From: JANXSF01 sp043745195 | GTDB taxonomy: Bacteria; Acidobacteriota; Terriglobia; Bryobacterales; Bryobacteraceae | Assembly: GCA_043745195.1 (NCBI GenBank) | Contig: JAYTTF010000188.1 | Coordinates: forward strand, 57,863-121,862 | Direction of reading: 5' to 3' | Length of the DNA: 64,000 nucleotides | In this document: positions 18,001 through 26,254 of the stretch, piece after piece | Position numbering within the stretch: the first letter of the stretch is position 1 | Layout of the letters: every line of letters begins with the position of its first letter | Notes under the pieces: generated by a model | Told to the model about the DNA's origin: nothing | Seen by the model: the letters and a program-made list of their open reading frames with translations, nothing else | Database searches by the model: none | Made by a program: the position numbers and the translations under genes

Positions 18001-20043
18001 TCACCCTGCCAACCCTAGGCGTACCAGCATTGCTTCCGGGTCAGGTTGCCGTCCCATGAATTGTTGATACAGCTGAATCGGTTCCTCGCTGTTCCCTTTC
18101 GACAGAATTTGATCACGGAATGCGCGCCCAGTTTGAGAATTGAGCACCCCTTCCTTGTGGAATCGGCTGAAGGCATCGGCGTCCAGCAATTCGGCCCATT
18201 TGTAAGAATAGTACCCGGCACCGTATCCAACTGGGCTGGAAAACAGGTGCGTGAAGGAGGCAATCATTGCATGGCCTTTTGGCAATGGCACTGGCAGGCA
18301 ATCAGCCAGAATGTTACTTGAATAAGATATGGGGTCGCCGTGAATTTCGGGGTTGTACTTCATGTGCAGTGATAAATCGATTGTTGAAAAACTGACTTGC
18401 CGCATTTGAGCAGAAGCTGAGCGGAATGTCTTGGAATCCTGCAGCTTCTTCAATAAAGCATTTGGCAGAGGTTCACCAGTTTCATAATGGCGGGCAAACA
18501 AATTCAAAGCCTTCTCTTCAACGCACCAATTTTCAAGAATTTGCGAAGGAAGCTCAACGAAGTCCCAAGCAACGTTTGTGCCAGCTAACCCGCGCACCTC
18601 AACTCGAGTGAGGCAATGATGCAACAGGTGGCCAAATTCGTGGAAAACTGTTTCCACCTCGCGGTGAGTAAGCAGGGCAGGCTTGCCATCCAAGGGAGGA
18701 GTCATGTTGCCGCAGATTAATCCCAGGTGCGGAGTCCAGCCGTTGGCAGTTGGACGCCCCAGGCAAAAACCATCCATCCAAGCTCCACCGCGCTTGGTTT
18801 CGCGTGGGAACATGTCGGAATAGAAGCATCCCATCAGTTCGCCGGAAGTCCGGTCATAAATGGCGTAAGATTCCACATCGGGGTGCCACACTGGAACATT
18901 TTCGCGCCGCAACACGTTTATGCCAAAGAGTTCACCGAAGATTTCGAACATGCCTTTCAGCACCTGCGGCAGAGGGAAGTAGGGCCGCAACTCCTCTTCG
19001 TTGAAATCCATTTGCTGAGCACGCATTTTCTCAGCAAAGTAAGAAATGTCCCATAGTTGCATGGGTCCTTCGGCTTCTTTGGTTATTTGAAAGCGAAAGG
19101 CTTCCAACTCGCGATTTTGTTGTTCCCAAAATGGAAAGGTTCGCTCTCGAAGGGACTCGATAAAAGCCAACGCGGAATCGCCGGATTTCGCCATGCGATC
19201 AGCAGTCACCAAATCGGCAAAATTCTTATAGCTAAGCAGGTTCGCTTTTTCACGGCGCAACTCAAGAATGCGCGATACGATTGGGCGGTTATCGCGATCC
19301 CCTTGCGTGGCTCTTGAATAAAAGCCCCGCGCAATTGTTTCGCGAATCTGGCGATTGTCAAGATAATTGGAAACAGCGGTGAAACTAGGTGCTTGCAGGG
19401 TGAACCGCCAGCCCTCAACACCCTTTGATTCGGCGCTTTGTCTAGCGGCTGCAACGGCTGAAGGCGGCAGACCAGCTAACTCGCTTTCATCGGTAACCAC
19501 AAGCTCAAAGTCGTTAGTTGCATCCAGAACATTTTCTGAAAACTTCATGGTGAGCTTGGATAACTCAACATCGATTTCAGCTAACCGAGCCTTGCCTACC
19601 GAACCCAGTTCAGCCCCAGCGCGCCGGAACCCATCCAACGTTTTTTCCAAATAGCGCTTGTGGACTCCAGTAAGATTGGAAGCTTCGGCAGTTACAGCAT
19701 AGTCTTTCAGCGCCTGATAAAGTCCTTCATTTAGAGAAATACTGGAATAGAAGGCACTAACGTTTGGCTGAGAAATGTTGACTGCAGCGCGCATCTCAGG
19801 CGTAGACGCCACAGATTCCAGATGGCGAACAATTGTAATGGCCCAATCCAAACCTTCGGTGGCCACGTCATAGGCGGCCATAGTGTTATTCCAAGTTCGA
19901 GGGGAAGGTTGGTTGATGATCTGGTCGATCTTCAGTTTGGCATTTTTGATGAGCTGATCCAGCCCCGGCTCAACATGGGAGGCTTGGATTTTATCGAACG
20001 GGATATCAAATTGAGGTTGAAGGAGCGGGTTTGCAGCAGACAT
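18001..20043 (-). CDS. M3-family zinc oligopeptidase
   Basis: The 680-residue protein has the thimet-oligopeptidase/oligopeptidase A layout. The zinc site HEFGH is at 468-472 (ETVFHEFGHLLHH), preceded by GLICGNMTPP and GGAWMDGF and followed by the conserved DFVELPSQILENW segment, which supplies the third ligand region. There is no signal peptide, so it probably acts in the cytoplasm on short peptides. It ends 158 bp before the divergent region of tonB. Confidence 0.95.
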   Translation of the reverse strand: MSAANPLLQPQFDIPFDKIQASHVEPGLDQLIKNAKLKIDQIINQPSPRTWNNTMAAYDVATEGLDWAITIVRHLESVASTPEMRAAVNISQPNVSAFYSSISLNEGLYQALKDYAVTAEASNLTGVHKRYLEKTLDGFRRAGAELGSVGKARLAEIDVELSKLTMKFSENVLDATNDFELVVTDESELAGLPPSAVAAARQSAESKGVEGWRFTLQAPSFTAVSNYLDNRQIRETIARGFYSRATQGDRDNRPIVSRILELRREKANLLSYKNFADLVTADRMAKSGDSALAFIESLRERTFPFWEQQNRELEAFRFQITKEAEGPMQLWDISYFAEKMRAQQMDFNEEELRPYFPLPQVLKGMFEIFGELFGINVLRRENVPVWHPDVESYAIYDRTSGELMGCFYSDMFPRETKRGGAWMDGFCLGRPTANGWTPHLGLICGNMTPPLDGKPALLTHREVETVFHEFGHLLHHCLTRVEVRGLAGTNVAWDFVELPSQILENWCVEEKALNLFARHYETGEPLPNALLKKLQDSKTFRSASAQMRQVSFSTIDLSLHMKYNPEIHGDPISYSSNILADCLPVPLPKGHAMIASFTHLFSSPVGYGAGYYSYKWAELLDADAFSRFHKEGVLNSQTGRAFRDQILSKGNSEEPIQLYQQFMGRQPDPEAMLVRLGLAG

Positions 20044-20206
20044 CAGTTAGCTACCAAAGTACAAGAAAAGCGGCTGAATAACCAGCAGTAAAGCAATACA
20101 AGTAAGAATTGCTAATTGTTCGATATTTGTAAACGGCTACTTTTCAGTGGAATGAAGTATTTACACTGTTAGTAAATGTTTCGTCATACGGTTGCGTGGA
20201 CGGTTT

Positions 20207-20508
20207 TCAGTTGGTTGCCGTTTTCGTCAAAGATCCCCATTTCCCCAGACAACGAAAATCGTCTTGAACTTTGAAATGACCCGTTGCCATCCATGCCTTG
20301 TGGAAGGCATCAACTTCAAACTCATCATCCAAACTGACGGCCGGATCAGTTTTGGTTCGGCCTTCGTTTCAATCGAAGGTGCTTGCTTGTGAGTCTAGAT
20401 CGATTAGCGCTGCTCGCACCTTCCGGGATCTCGCATAGGCGGCCAGATGTACAGCGGTTGTGCTTTTGCCACTCCGCCCTTTTGCGCAATGATGGCTGCG
20501 GTTTTCAT
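20207..20508 (-). pseudogene. ParA/MinD-family ATPase remnant, frameshifted in Walker A
   Basis: From ATG 20508 the frame reads MKTAAIIAQKGGV and then departs. Restoring one missing G near 20469-20470 gives GGVGKSTTAVHLAAYARSRK and LIDLDSQAST, the deviant Walker A and A' motifs of ParA. A stop follows after SQASTFD. In the same frame a further stretch (DDEFEVDAFHKAWMATGHF) runs to the TGA at 20207; it does not look like ParA and may be another gene's tail fused by deletion. ParA ATPases partition plasmids and chromosomes, so this may be a trace of an integrated plasmid or element. Confidence 0.75.
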
Positions 20509-20629
20509 ACTACAGTGGTAGCATGTTATCACATAGCGCGAGGCGCCTGAGCAGGATAGGTCTAGTTCAGCAAGGGAAACATGGTACCTTTGGTTAGGTT
20601 CGCAATAATGAGAACCATGGGAAGAGTGG

Positions 20630-20998
20630 TTGCCTCAAACAGAAATTTTCTTCTTCCGAGAACCGGGCAGGCCCGTGCCGCTTCTGGACTGGCTCGACGA
20701 GATGCCCACCAAGGTGCAGTCCAAATGCACCGAGCGGATTGATCGGTTGGGCGAACTTGGCCATGAACTCCGGCGACCGGAAGCCGATTTCTTGAGAGAC
20801 GGAATCCATGAACTTCGAGCAAGCTACCAGGGGGTTCACTACCGAATGCTGTATTTCTTTGCCGGTAAGGCTGTGGTGGTTGTATCACACGGATTGACCA
20901 AGGAAAGGGAAGTGCCGCCGAAGGAGATCGATCTCGCCGTGAAGCGGAAGAAGCAGGTTGAGACGAACTTCAAGCAGTTCACGTTCAAACCGGAGTAG
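20630..20998 (+). CDS. RelE/HigB-like toxin (Gp49 family)
   Basis: The 122-residue product starts at TTG 20630 after a GGAAGAG ribosome site; no in-frame ATG exists before the preceding stop at 20609. The pattern PVPLLDWLDEMP, then FLRDGIHELRASYQGVHYRMLYFF and VVVVSHGLTKE..VPPKEID, is that of Gp49/HigB mRNA interferases. It lies ten bases upstream of an XRE antitoxin gene, making a complete module. The second RelE-like module in the window (7.7-8.4 kb) is of the same broad type but its proteins are clearly different. Confidence 0.88.
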   Translation: MPQTEIFFFREPGRPVPLLDWLDEMPTKVQSKCTERIDRLGELGHELRRPEADFLRDGIHELRASYQGVHYRMLYFFAGKAVVVVSHGLTKEREVPPKEIDLAVKRKKQVETNFKQFTFKPE

Positions 20999-21008
20999 AA
21001 GGAAGGGT

Positions 21009-21332
21009 ATGCCAAAGAAACAGTTCAGTTCAAAAGCCTCGGCGTATCTGTACAAGCGATATGTAGCCGGTGATCCGGCGCGAGAACAGTCCTACGAAGA
21101 GGAGGTCATCAACGCGGAGATCGCGCGGAAGATCCATAACCTTCGCACGAAGGCCGGTCTCACACAGCAAGAACTGGCTTCTCGGATAGGGACGACCAAA
21201 TCGGCGATCTGCCGTTTAGAAGATGCCGACTATGACGGCCACTCTCTTTCCATGCTGAAGCGAATTGCTGAAGCCCTGGATAAACGCGTGCAGATTCGTT
21301 TCGTCGCCGCGAAGAAGTTGAGGGTCGCCTGA
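21009..21332 (+). CDS. XRE-family antitoxin
   Basis: The 107-residue product starts at ATG 21009 behind GAAGGAAGGG. The helix-turn-helix is at about residues 42-95 (KAGLTQQELASRIGTTKSAI, then LSMLKRIAEALDKRVQIRF). The N-terminal 35 residues (KKQFSSKASAYLYKRYVAGD) are basic and probably contact the toxin. It should repress the operon and neutralise the upstream toxin. Confidence 0.88.
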   Translation: MPKKQFSSKASAYLYKRYVAGDPAREQSYEEEVINAEIARKIHNLRTKAGLTQQELASRIGTTKSAICRLEDADYDGHSLSMLKRIAEALDKRVQIRFVAAKKLRVA

Positions 21333-21466
21333 TGCTCAACGCAGCAATCGCCTCCGGGAGCTGATCGAAGCATTCCCTGGAATCAAAGCAAAGAAGAAGA
21401 ATCCCTCGTATTCGAGCTTTTTTGGGCAAGAACTTACTTGACAAATCACATTGTTAGCGATGGGTG

Positions 21467-21500
21467 AAATTTGGGTAGTGGGGTCAGTCTACCGAAATTT
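21467..21500. repeat. Imperfect inverted repeat downstream of the toxin-antitoxin module
   Basis: AAATTTGGGTAG (21467-21478) pairs with CTACCGAAATTT (21489-21500) at 11 of 12 positions around a ten-base loop. It sits between the antitoxin gene and the convergent small ORF. It may be a terminator-like hairpin or the end of a small mobile element; it lacks a clear T tract. Confidence 0.5.
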
Positions 21501-21514
21501 GACATTGGGGATGG

Positions 21515-21685
21515 TTAGGCTTGAGGGCGCTGGAACGTGTTTTCTATAACCAACTCTTCTAAGCGTTTAGCGGATTTTTGGATCCGACGAGCAATAGCCC
21601 GGTATGTTTTTGACCCTGAAAGTCCGGCAGCGGTATTCTCCCAAGATGGGAATGTTTCTTCCAGCTCTTCTAGTTCTTTACGCAC
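21515..21685 (-). CDS. Small hypothetical coiled-coil protein
   Basis: The 56-codon frame from GTG 21685 has a protein-like composition: RKELEELEETFPSWENTAAG and then RAIARRIQKSAKRLEELV, which would form a Glu/Lys-rich helical pair. The open frame extends eleven sensible codons further 5' (NDGALKIEAQISLV) without an ATG. Its first part therefore overlaps the end of the next small ORF, and the two may be one protein with a frameshift, or two coupled genes. Family unknown. Confidence 0.5.
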   Translation of the reverse strand: MRKELEELEETFPSWENTAAGLSGSKTYRAIARRIQKSAKRLEELVIENTFQRPQA

Positions 21686-21719
21686 TAATGAAATCTGGGC
21701 TTCTATTTTGAGGGCACCA

Positions 21720-21887
21720 TCATTGCGTCTTCAATTTGATGCCATTATTTTCGCGCTCCACCTTGTTTTTGGCTTCCTTCTTGAGGAGGTCTGCCTTTGA
21801 AACGGTTAGCACCTTGCGGAACGCCATATCTAAACGTTCGGATGGCGTTCCACCTTCGCGAAGGTCGATTGCGGGAGGAGTTCTCAT
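21720..21887 (-). CDS. Small hypothetical protein
   Basis: 55 codons from ATG 21887: MRTPPAIDLREGGTPSERLD, then AFRKVLTVSKADLLKKEAKN, ending in a charged tail. The SERLDMAFRKVLTVSKADL stretch resembles the short conserved helical proteins often found next to toxin-like or mobile genes. I cannot name the family. The start codon lies inside a perfect palindrome. The divergent neighbour begins at 22009. Confidence 0.55.
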   Translation of the reverse strand: MRTPPAIDLREGGTPSERLDMAFRKVLTVSKADLLKKEAKNKVERENNGIKLKTQ

Positions 21888-21903
21888 ATGATTCCATCAT
21901 ATG
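21885..21903. promoter_or_regulatory. Perfect palindrome over the start of the small ORF
   Basis: CATATGAT-TCC-ATCATATG has 8-bp perfect arms. The left arm contains the start codon of the minus-strand small ORF. A GC hairpin (GGGCGGG 21911-21917 with CCCGCCC 21926-21932) follows. The pair may be an operator or a translation-controlling hairpin in a leader; function inferred. Confidence 0.5.
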
Positions 21904-22008
21904 CCCTAAAGGGCGGGAATACCAGCCCGCCCCGCCAACACTCCTTCCTGAAATAAACTTTGAAGAAATTTGCTTTTTGTGGAGGAGGAATGATATAAAG
22001 GAGGAGCA

Positions 22009-22752
22009 ATGAAGTTCGATCAGATTCAATTCGAGGAGGCAGCGTATGATAGTGTTCGCGAAGTATTGGCCGCAGCGCGAAAATGTCAGGAGCTGCATGA
22101 AAGGGCTGGTCTGTCACTCCCCCATCGGATTCAGCGAATGTTGGGGCTCATTTCGGAATCCAGCGGCTCCACGCCCAGCGGGATGTCTTCGCGAGTCCCT
22201 AAGCCGGAGCGTGGTAACGTTCCCAGTGGTGCCGAACCTGACTGGATCTCGATTCCCCTCACTGATGGAATCGTGGCCACCTTGACATTGGCGCTCCTTC
22301 GGGCCAACGGACCGATGAAGTCCAAAGATGTACAGGACCGAATTGTGGATTTGAAGCCAGAGACCAAGCCAGGAAGCGTGGCAAATGTCGGTACTCGTTT
22401 TAAGGCGAACGCCACAATAATGTCCACGCCAGACGGGTGGCAACTCCTGAAGCCCGAAAGCGCCGCCATAATCCACGAGGGGAAGCTTTGGGGGCCTGCC
22501 GTGGTCTTCACGCCTCCAGAACTCGCGACTTATCGGCGTGAAGCGATCCTCCACATACTTAAATATTTTGCTAGCGGACTGCAAGTGGTTCAGATTGTCC
22601 AAGAGATCAACTCGTGTGATTGGTGGACAAGCGGAACGGTTAACAAAGACATGCTAAAAGCGGATCTTCCAATCCTCGCAGAATTGGGGAAATTAATACA
22701 GGTAGGCCAGAGCAGGAAATGGAAGCTGGCTCCAATAGAGAAGACACAATGA
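22009..22752 (+). CDS. Hypothetical protein with two predicted winged-helix segments
   Basis: 247 residues behind an excellent ribosome site (AAGGAGG). Residues 1-40 are helical (VREVLAAARKCQELHERAGL) and 40-80 Ser/Pro-rich. Residues about 90-145 (TLALLRANGPMKSKDVQDRI, then GTRFKANATIMSTPDGWQLL) look like a HARE-type winged helix, a domain often attached to chromatin or restriction enzymes. Residues 170-240 look like a second winged helix (REAILHILKYFASGLQVVQI to LGKLIQVGQSRKWKL). The domain calls are my reading of the sequence pattern. It stands in an accessory island with no obvious partner. Confidence 0.65.
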   Translation: MKFDQIQFEEAAYDSVREVLAAARKCQELHERAGLSLPHRIQRMLGLISESSGSTPSGMSSRVPKPERGNVPSGAEPDWISIPLTDGIVATLTLALLRANGPMKSKDVQDRIVDLKPETKPGSVANVGTRFKANATIMSTPDGWQLLKPESAAIIHEGKLWGPAVVFTPPELATYRREAILHILKYFASGLQVVQIVQEINSCDWWTSGTVNKDMLKADLPILAELGKLIQVGQSRKWKLAPIEKTQ

Positions 22753-23018
22753 CAATGAAACAACACATTTACGAGTGGTTAACAATGAGGAGAACAGTAG
22801 CCCCTGCCGCCCGAGTTCACCGACGGCTGGGGGCCATAACCGACCTGGGGCGCTAGGTTTAGCGACTGCCACGCCCCAGACTCAAGGTGAACAACGTTAT
22901 AACTAATGCAGAGGATCGCAAGCCTAAAGCTCGCGGTCCTCTGTCCACTAACAGTATCAGCCATTTCAGCGGAATAGTCCACTATTCCGGCAGTTTACGA
23001 TTGCCACTACCTTGGCGT
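22753..23018. other. Non-coding stretch with two strong inverted repeats
   Basis: No convincing gene is seen. At 22911-22941 a 13-bp stem with one mismatch and one G-T pair (GAGGATCGCAAGC with GCTCGCGGTCCTC, loop CTAAA) may end transcription of the upstream gene, although no T run follows. At 22971-22988 lies the perfect palindrome GGAATAGT-CC-ACTATTCC, about 30 bp beyond the transposase stop codon, where the end of an insertion sequence could be. Confidence 0.5.
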
Positions 23019-23387
23019 TTATGCCGCTGGTTGCCGTTCATCCACATTCTTGCCTGTCAATTGATCCCACGTGAGACGCTTGCCGATGATCTGGCGAACG
23101 GCGAGATCAAACCGCTGGCCATCGTTGAAGTCTTTGCGATGATTAAAGCGGAAGGCTTGTTCATCCAAATAGGGGAACAAGTGAAATGGTTCAACTGAAA
23201 TGTAAGTGCCGCCTAATGTGCGCTTGAGTAAGCTCCAAAAGTTTTCAAGTCCGTTAGTGTGGATCTCGCCATCAACGTAAGCTACAGCGTGATCAATTAC
23301 CTCATGCTGGAACTCAGTTAGCCCCTCGTAGAAAATTGGTTGACGAAACAGCGCAATATGTGGGAACGCCGCTTGGATCACGATCAA
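23019..23387 (-). mobile_element. Truncated IS1595-family (ISXO2-like) transposase
   Basis: The protein HTNGLENFWSLLKRTLGGTY, then VEPFHLFPYLDEQAFRFNHR and KRLTWDQLTGK is the C-terminal third of an ISXO2/IS1595 DDE-type transposase, with its catalytic Glu in LENFWSLLKR. Homology appears to stop near 23336; codons upstream of that are unrelated. The zinc-ribbon N-terminus and first catalytic Asp are missing, so the element cannot move itself. It abuts a frameshifted SRPBCC gene whose upstream region it may have replaced. Confidence 0.85.
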
Positions 23388-23416
23388 TATTTACTGGAAA
23401 TGAAGGAGAAGGAATA

Positions 23417-23900
23417 ATGACATCCTCAAAGCTATGGGTCCCGGATCCGAACCTGGACCTTGTTCTGGAACGAATTGTCGACGTAAAGGCGGAATTGGTT
23501 TGGAAAGCCTGGACCGAACCTGAGCACTTATGTCAAATGGTTTTGCCCATTGCCCTGGACCGCTTCTGATTGCGAGATCGATCTGCGTCCCGGAGGACTG
23601 TTCCGCACCACAATGCGATCACCGGAGGGGCAGGAATTTCCTAACGTAGGCTGCTACCTGGAAGTGGTTCGGAACAAGCGACTGGTTTTTACGGACGCGC
23701 TCCTGCCGGGTTACCGCCCATCGGAAAAGCCATTCATGACAGCGATTATTTCAATAGAGCCAAATGGTGACGGGACGAAGTACACAGCGGTGGCCCTGCA
23801 TCGCGATGAGGCGGCACGAAAGCAGCACGAAGACATGAGGGTTTTAAAAGGTTGGGAGACGGCGCTGGATCAGTTGGTAGCGCATGTTAAGAGCTGGTAA
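23417..23900 (+). pseudogene. SRPBCC (AHSA1-like) protein with a one-base frameshift
   Basis: A good ribosome site (GGAGAAGGAATA) precedes ATG 23417. The first 40 codons (LERIVDVKAELVWKAWTEPE) match the AHSA1-type START/SRPBCC fold. The frame then leaves the family at the AAA of 23535-23537; removing one A restores WFCPLPWTASDCEIDLRPGG and the rest to the stop at 23900 (SPEGQEFPNVGCYLEVV, GWETALDQLVAHVK). The complete protein would be about 160 residues, the usual length. These proteins bind hydrophobic ligands or assist chaperones. Inactivation is real only if the extra A is confirmed. Confidence 0.8.
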
Positions 23901-23902
23901 CA

Positions 23903-24697
23903 TCACCGTGCGGCTCGAATTGTCCAGTTTACGCCCAGCAGGATTTGATGATCCACTGTACCGGTAGAGATCCCCACGTGCTGCGCTGAAAGATCGAGAC
24001 TGAAGCCGTCACTAATTTGATATTCCATACCTTCCAACATGGTAAAAAAGCGGTTCAGTGAAGTCTGTTTTTCAACAGTGATATTGGCGTGCAAGGTTAA
24101 CTTCTTACGCAAACCGTGCTGCCCCAATTTTCGCCCGTAGCCAAAAGCTACGTCGAAAATGCCTGCTGGATTGGTGTCACTTGCTTGGCTTGCGCCGGTC
24201 CAACTGACGCTTCCGCCGATGCTGTTCAAACCTGGATCAACACGAAACAGAGCACTCCCACCGCCACGAAATCCACCTTCCCCTCGGGTCTGAATGGTGA
24301 TCATTGGGGCAATCCCCACATTGATACCGTTCCATTTTACTGCTGTGGTGCTGGTGAAAGTAATGTGGTCGCTGGCTTGGGTCAGCCGGTTGCCGTCAGT
24401 TACGAAACTATCCACAACATCAGCGTTGATCCCCCATTCGGTGTGCTTCAAATAGGCGTTGTCTGATTCTGGAGTAAAGCGCAATGTGGTGGGCATCCAG
24501 TAACTACCGTTTGCTGTGAAGCCATTCAATACATCCAATTCAAAGGTTCCGGGAGCTGCGATCAAAGGGGAAACTGTCAGTCTATTACGGAAGGAAACAG
24601 ACTGACGGCGCATCCGTGGTGTCCTCCTGGGCGCAGCCCTAAGTTGCGATGAGCCGAGCAGCAACCCAAACAGCGTCAGCAGCGTCCTATAGTTCAT
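23903..24697 (-). CDS. Exported protein of unknown function, probable outer-membrane beta-barrel
   Basis: The 264-residue protein begins with a signal peptide (NYRTLLTLFGLLLGSSQLRA). The rest alternates polar and hydrophobic residues with many short amphipathic strands and ends in a typical barrel strand (HQILLGVNWTIRAAR). Segments such as WGINADVVDSFVT, INVGIAPMITIQTRGEGG and FDVAFGYGRKL resemble outer-membrane transporter-like barrels used as alpha-amylase-like or MetA-pathway annotations. The family is not certain. Its start is 48 bp from the divergent M16 gene. Confidence 0.7.
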   Translation of the reverse strand: MNYRTLLTLFGLLLGSSQLRAAPRRTPRMRRQSVSFRNRLTVSPLIAAPGTFELDVLNGFTANGSYWMPTTLRFTPESDNAYLKHTEWGINADVVDSFVTDGNRLTQASDHITFTSTTAVKWNGINVGIAPMITIQTRGEGGFRGGGSALFRVDPGLNSIGGSVSWTGASQASDTNPAGIFDVAFGYGRKLGQHGLRKKLTLHANITVEKQTSLNRFFTMLEGMEYQISDGFSLDLSAQHVGISTGTVDHQILLGVNWTIRAAR

Positions 24698-24745
24698 TAG
24701 TTAAAGTGTACGCCTGCTTGGGCGGTTAGAATTAAGAGAGATACC

Positions 24746-26254
24746 ATGAACCTTCGATTTGTACATCTGGCCGGAGCTTTGCTCGCAGCATCAGCATTCG
24801 GTCAATCCCTTAAAGACTTCGAAAAGAACGTTACCGAGTTTGATTTGCCAAACGGAATGCATTTCATTTTGTTGGAACGGCACCAGGCACCTGTGGCCAG
24901 TTTTTACATGCACGTGAATTCCGGCGCGGTGAACGATCCTGGTGGCCGCACCGGCATGGCCCACATGTTTGAACACATGATCGGCAAAGGAACAACCACC
25001 GTTGGAACTAAGAATTGGGCTGACGAAGAAAAAGCACTGTACGCCATTGAAGGTGCTTACGACACTTTGGAGGCTGAGCGCCGCAAGGGTCCACGAGCGG
25101 ATAAAGGCAAGTTGGAAAGGTACGAAGCCACGCTGAAAAAGTACATTGAACTTGCCGGGGAATACGTGGATCAAAACGCTTTTGTGCGGTTGATTCAGGA
25201 CAACGGGGCCAAGGGATTCAACGCCAGCACATCCATGGATTACACCAACTATTTTTACAGTCTGCCTTCCAATCGTGCGGAATTGTGGTTTCTGCTGCAA
25301 GCGGAATGGGTGAAGCGCCCGGTGTTCCGCGAATTCTACAAAGAGCGCGACGTGGTGCGCGAGGAACGGAAAATGAGATTGGAATCTTCACCACTAGGCA
25401 AACTTCTGGACGTGGCAATTACCAGCGCATTTGCGGCGCATCCTTATCGAGTAGCCGCTGGATGGGCTAGCGATATTGTTGCCTTGCGCGCCCGTGATGC
25501 GGAAGCATTTTGGAAAGAGCATTATGTGCCCAGTAACATCACTGTGGGAATTTCTGGCGATATTACTGCCGCTGAAGCCAAGCGGATGGCGATGAAGTAT
25601 TTTGGCGACATGACTCCTGGAACTGCACCATCGCGAGTTACTACTACAGAGCCTCCGCAGATGGGGGAAAAGAGAGTGAAAGTGGAAGATGCAAGTCAGC
25701 CGTTTCTGCTGATCGCCTACAAACGGCCATCGGAAATGGATCCTGATGATGCGGCCTTCGATGTGCTGGATGGCATTGTTTCCGGCGGGCGCACAGGAAT
25801 GATTTATAAGGAACTGATTCGTGATAAACAGTTGGCCTTGCAGGCACAGACAGTAACGAACTTCCCTGCCAGCCGCTATCCAAATTTGTTCCTGTTCTTC
25901 ACTGTGCCAAATCAGGGAAAGACAGTGGAGGAGAACGAAAAAGCCTGGTATGAAATCGTGGAGAAATTGAAGTCTGCGCCAGTGGATGCAGCGACACTGA
26001 AACGGGTGAAGACGAAGATGCGCACCGGGATGATCAGCCAGTTGGACGACAATGCGGGCCTTGCTTCGCAGTTGGCACAGTACCATGCAACTTATGGAGA
26101 TTGGCGGAAAATGTTCACCGCTTTAGAAGACATTGAAAAAGTAACTGCAGCCGATGTGCAGCGAGTTGCGAAAACTTACTTGGTGGAAAAAACGCGCACC
26201 GTGGCTTGGATTGTTCCCCCCGCAATTGAGCCAGCCAAGGGAGAAACAAAGTAA
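24746..26254 (+). CDS. M16-family zinc metallopeptidase (catalytic subunit)
   Basis: 502 residues with a signal peptide (about 1-19, ending AFG). The inverted zinc motif HxxEH is at 73-77 (AHMFEHMIG), and the distal Glu lies in the following helix. A long charged insert (about 100-145) precedes the substrate-binding region. The second M16 half runs from about 270 to 490. It is followed, with its last codon overlapping the next start, by a second M16 protein without the zinc motif, the usual active/inactive pairing of the PqqL/pitrilysin type. Probably a periplasmic peptide-degrading complex. Confidence 0.92.
   Translation: MNLRFVHLAGALLAASAFGQSLKDFEKNVTEFDLPNGMHFILLERHQAPVASFYMHVNSGAVNDPGGRTGMAHMFEHMIGKGTTTVGTKNWADEEKALYAIEGAYDTLEAERRKGPRADKGKLERYEATLKKYIELAGEYVDQNAFVRLIQDNGAKGFNASTSMDYTNYFYSLPSNRAELWFLLQAEWVKRPVFREFYKERDVVREERKMRLESSPLGKLLDVAITSAFAAHPYRVAAGWASDIVALRARDAEAFWKEHYVPSNITVGISGDITAAEAKRMAMKYFGDMTPGTAPSRVTTTEPPQMGEKRVKVEDASQPFLLIAYKRPSEMDPDDAAFDVLDGIVSGGRTGMIYKELIRDKQLALQAQTVTNFPASRYPNLFLFFTVPNQGKTVEENEKAWYEIVEKLKSAPVDAATLKRVKTKMRTGMISQLDDNAGLASQLAQYHATYGDWRKMFTALEDIEKVTAADVQRVAKTYLVEKTRTVAWIVPPAIEPAKGETK

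Noticed and set aside
22779..22982. Minus-strand frame of 67 codons in the region after the winged-helix gene
   Set aside because: It crosses two strong inverted repeats and has no protein-like pattern.
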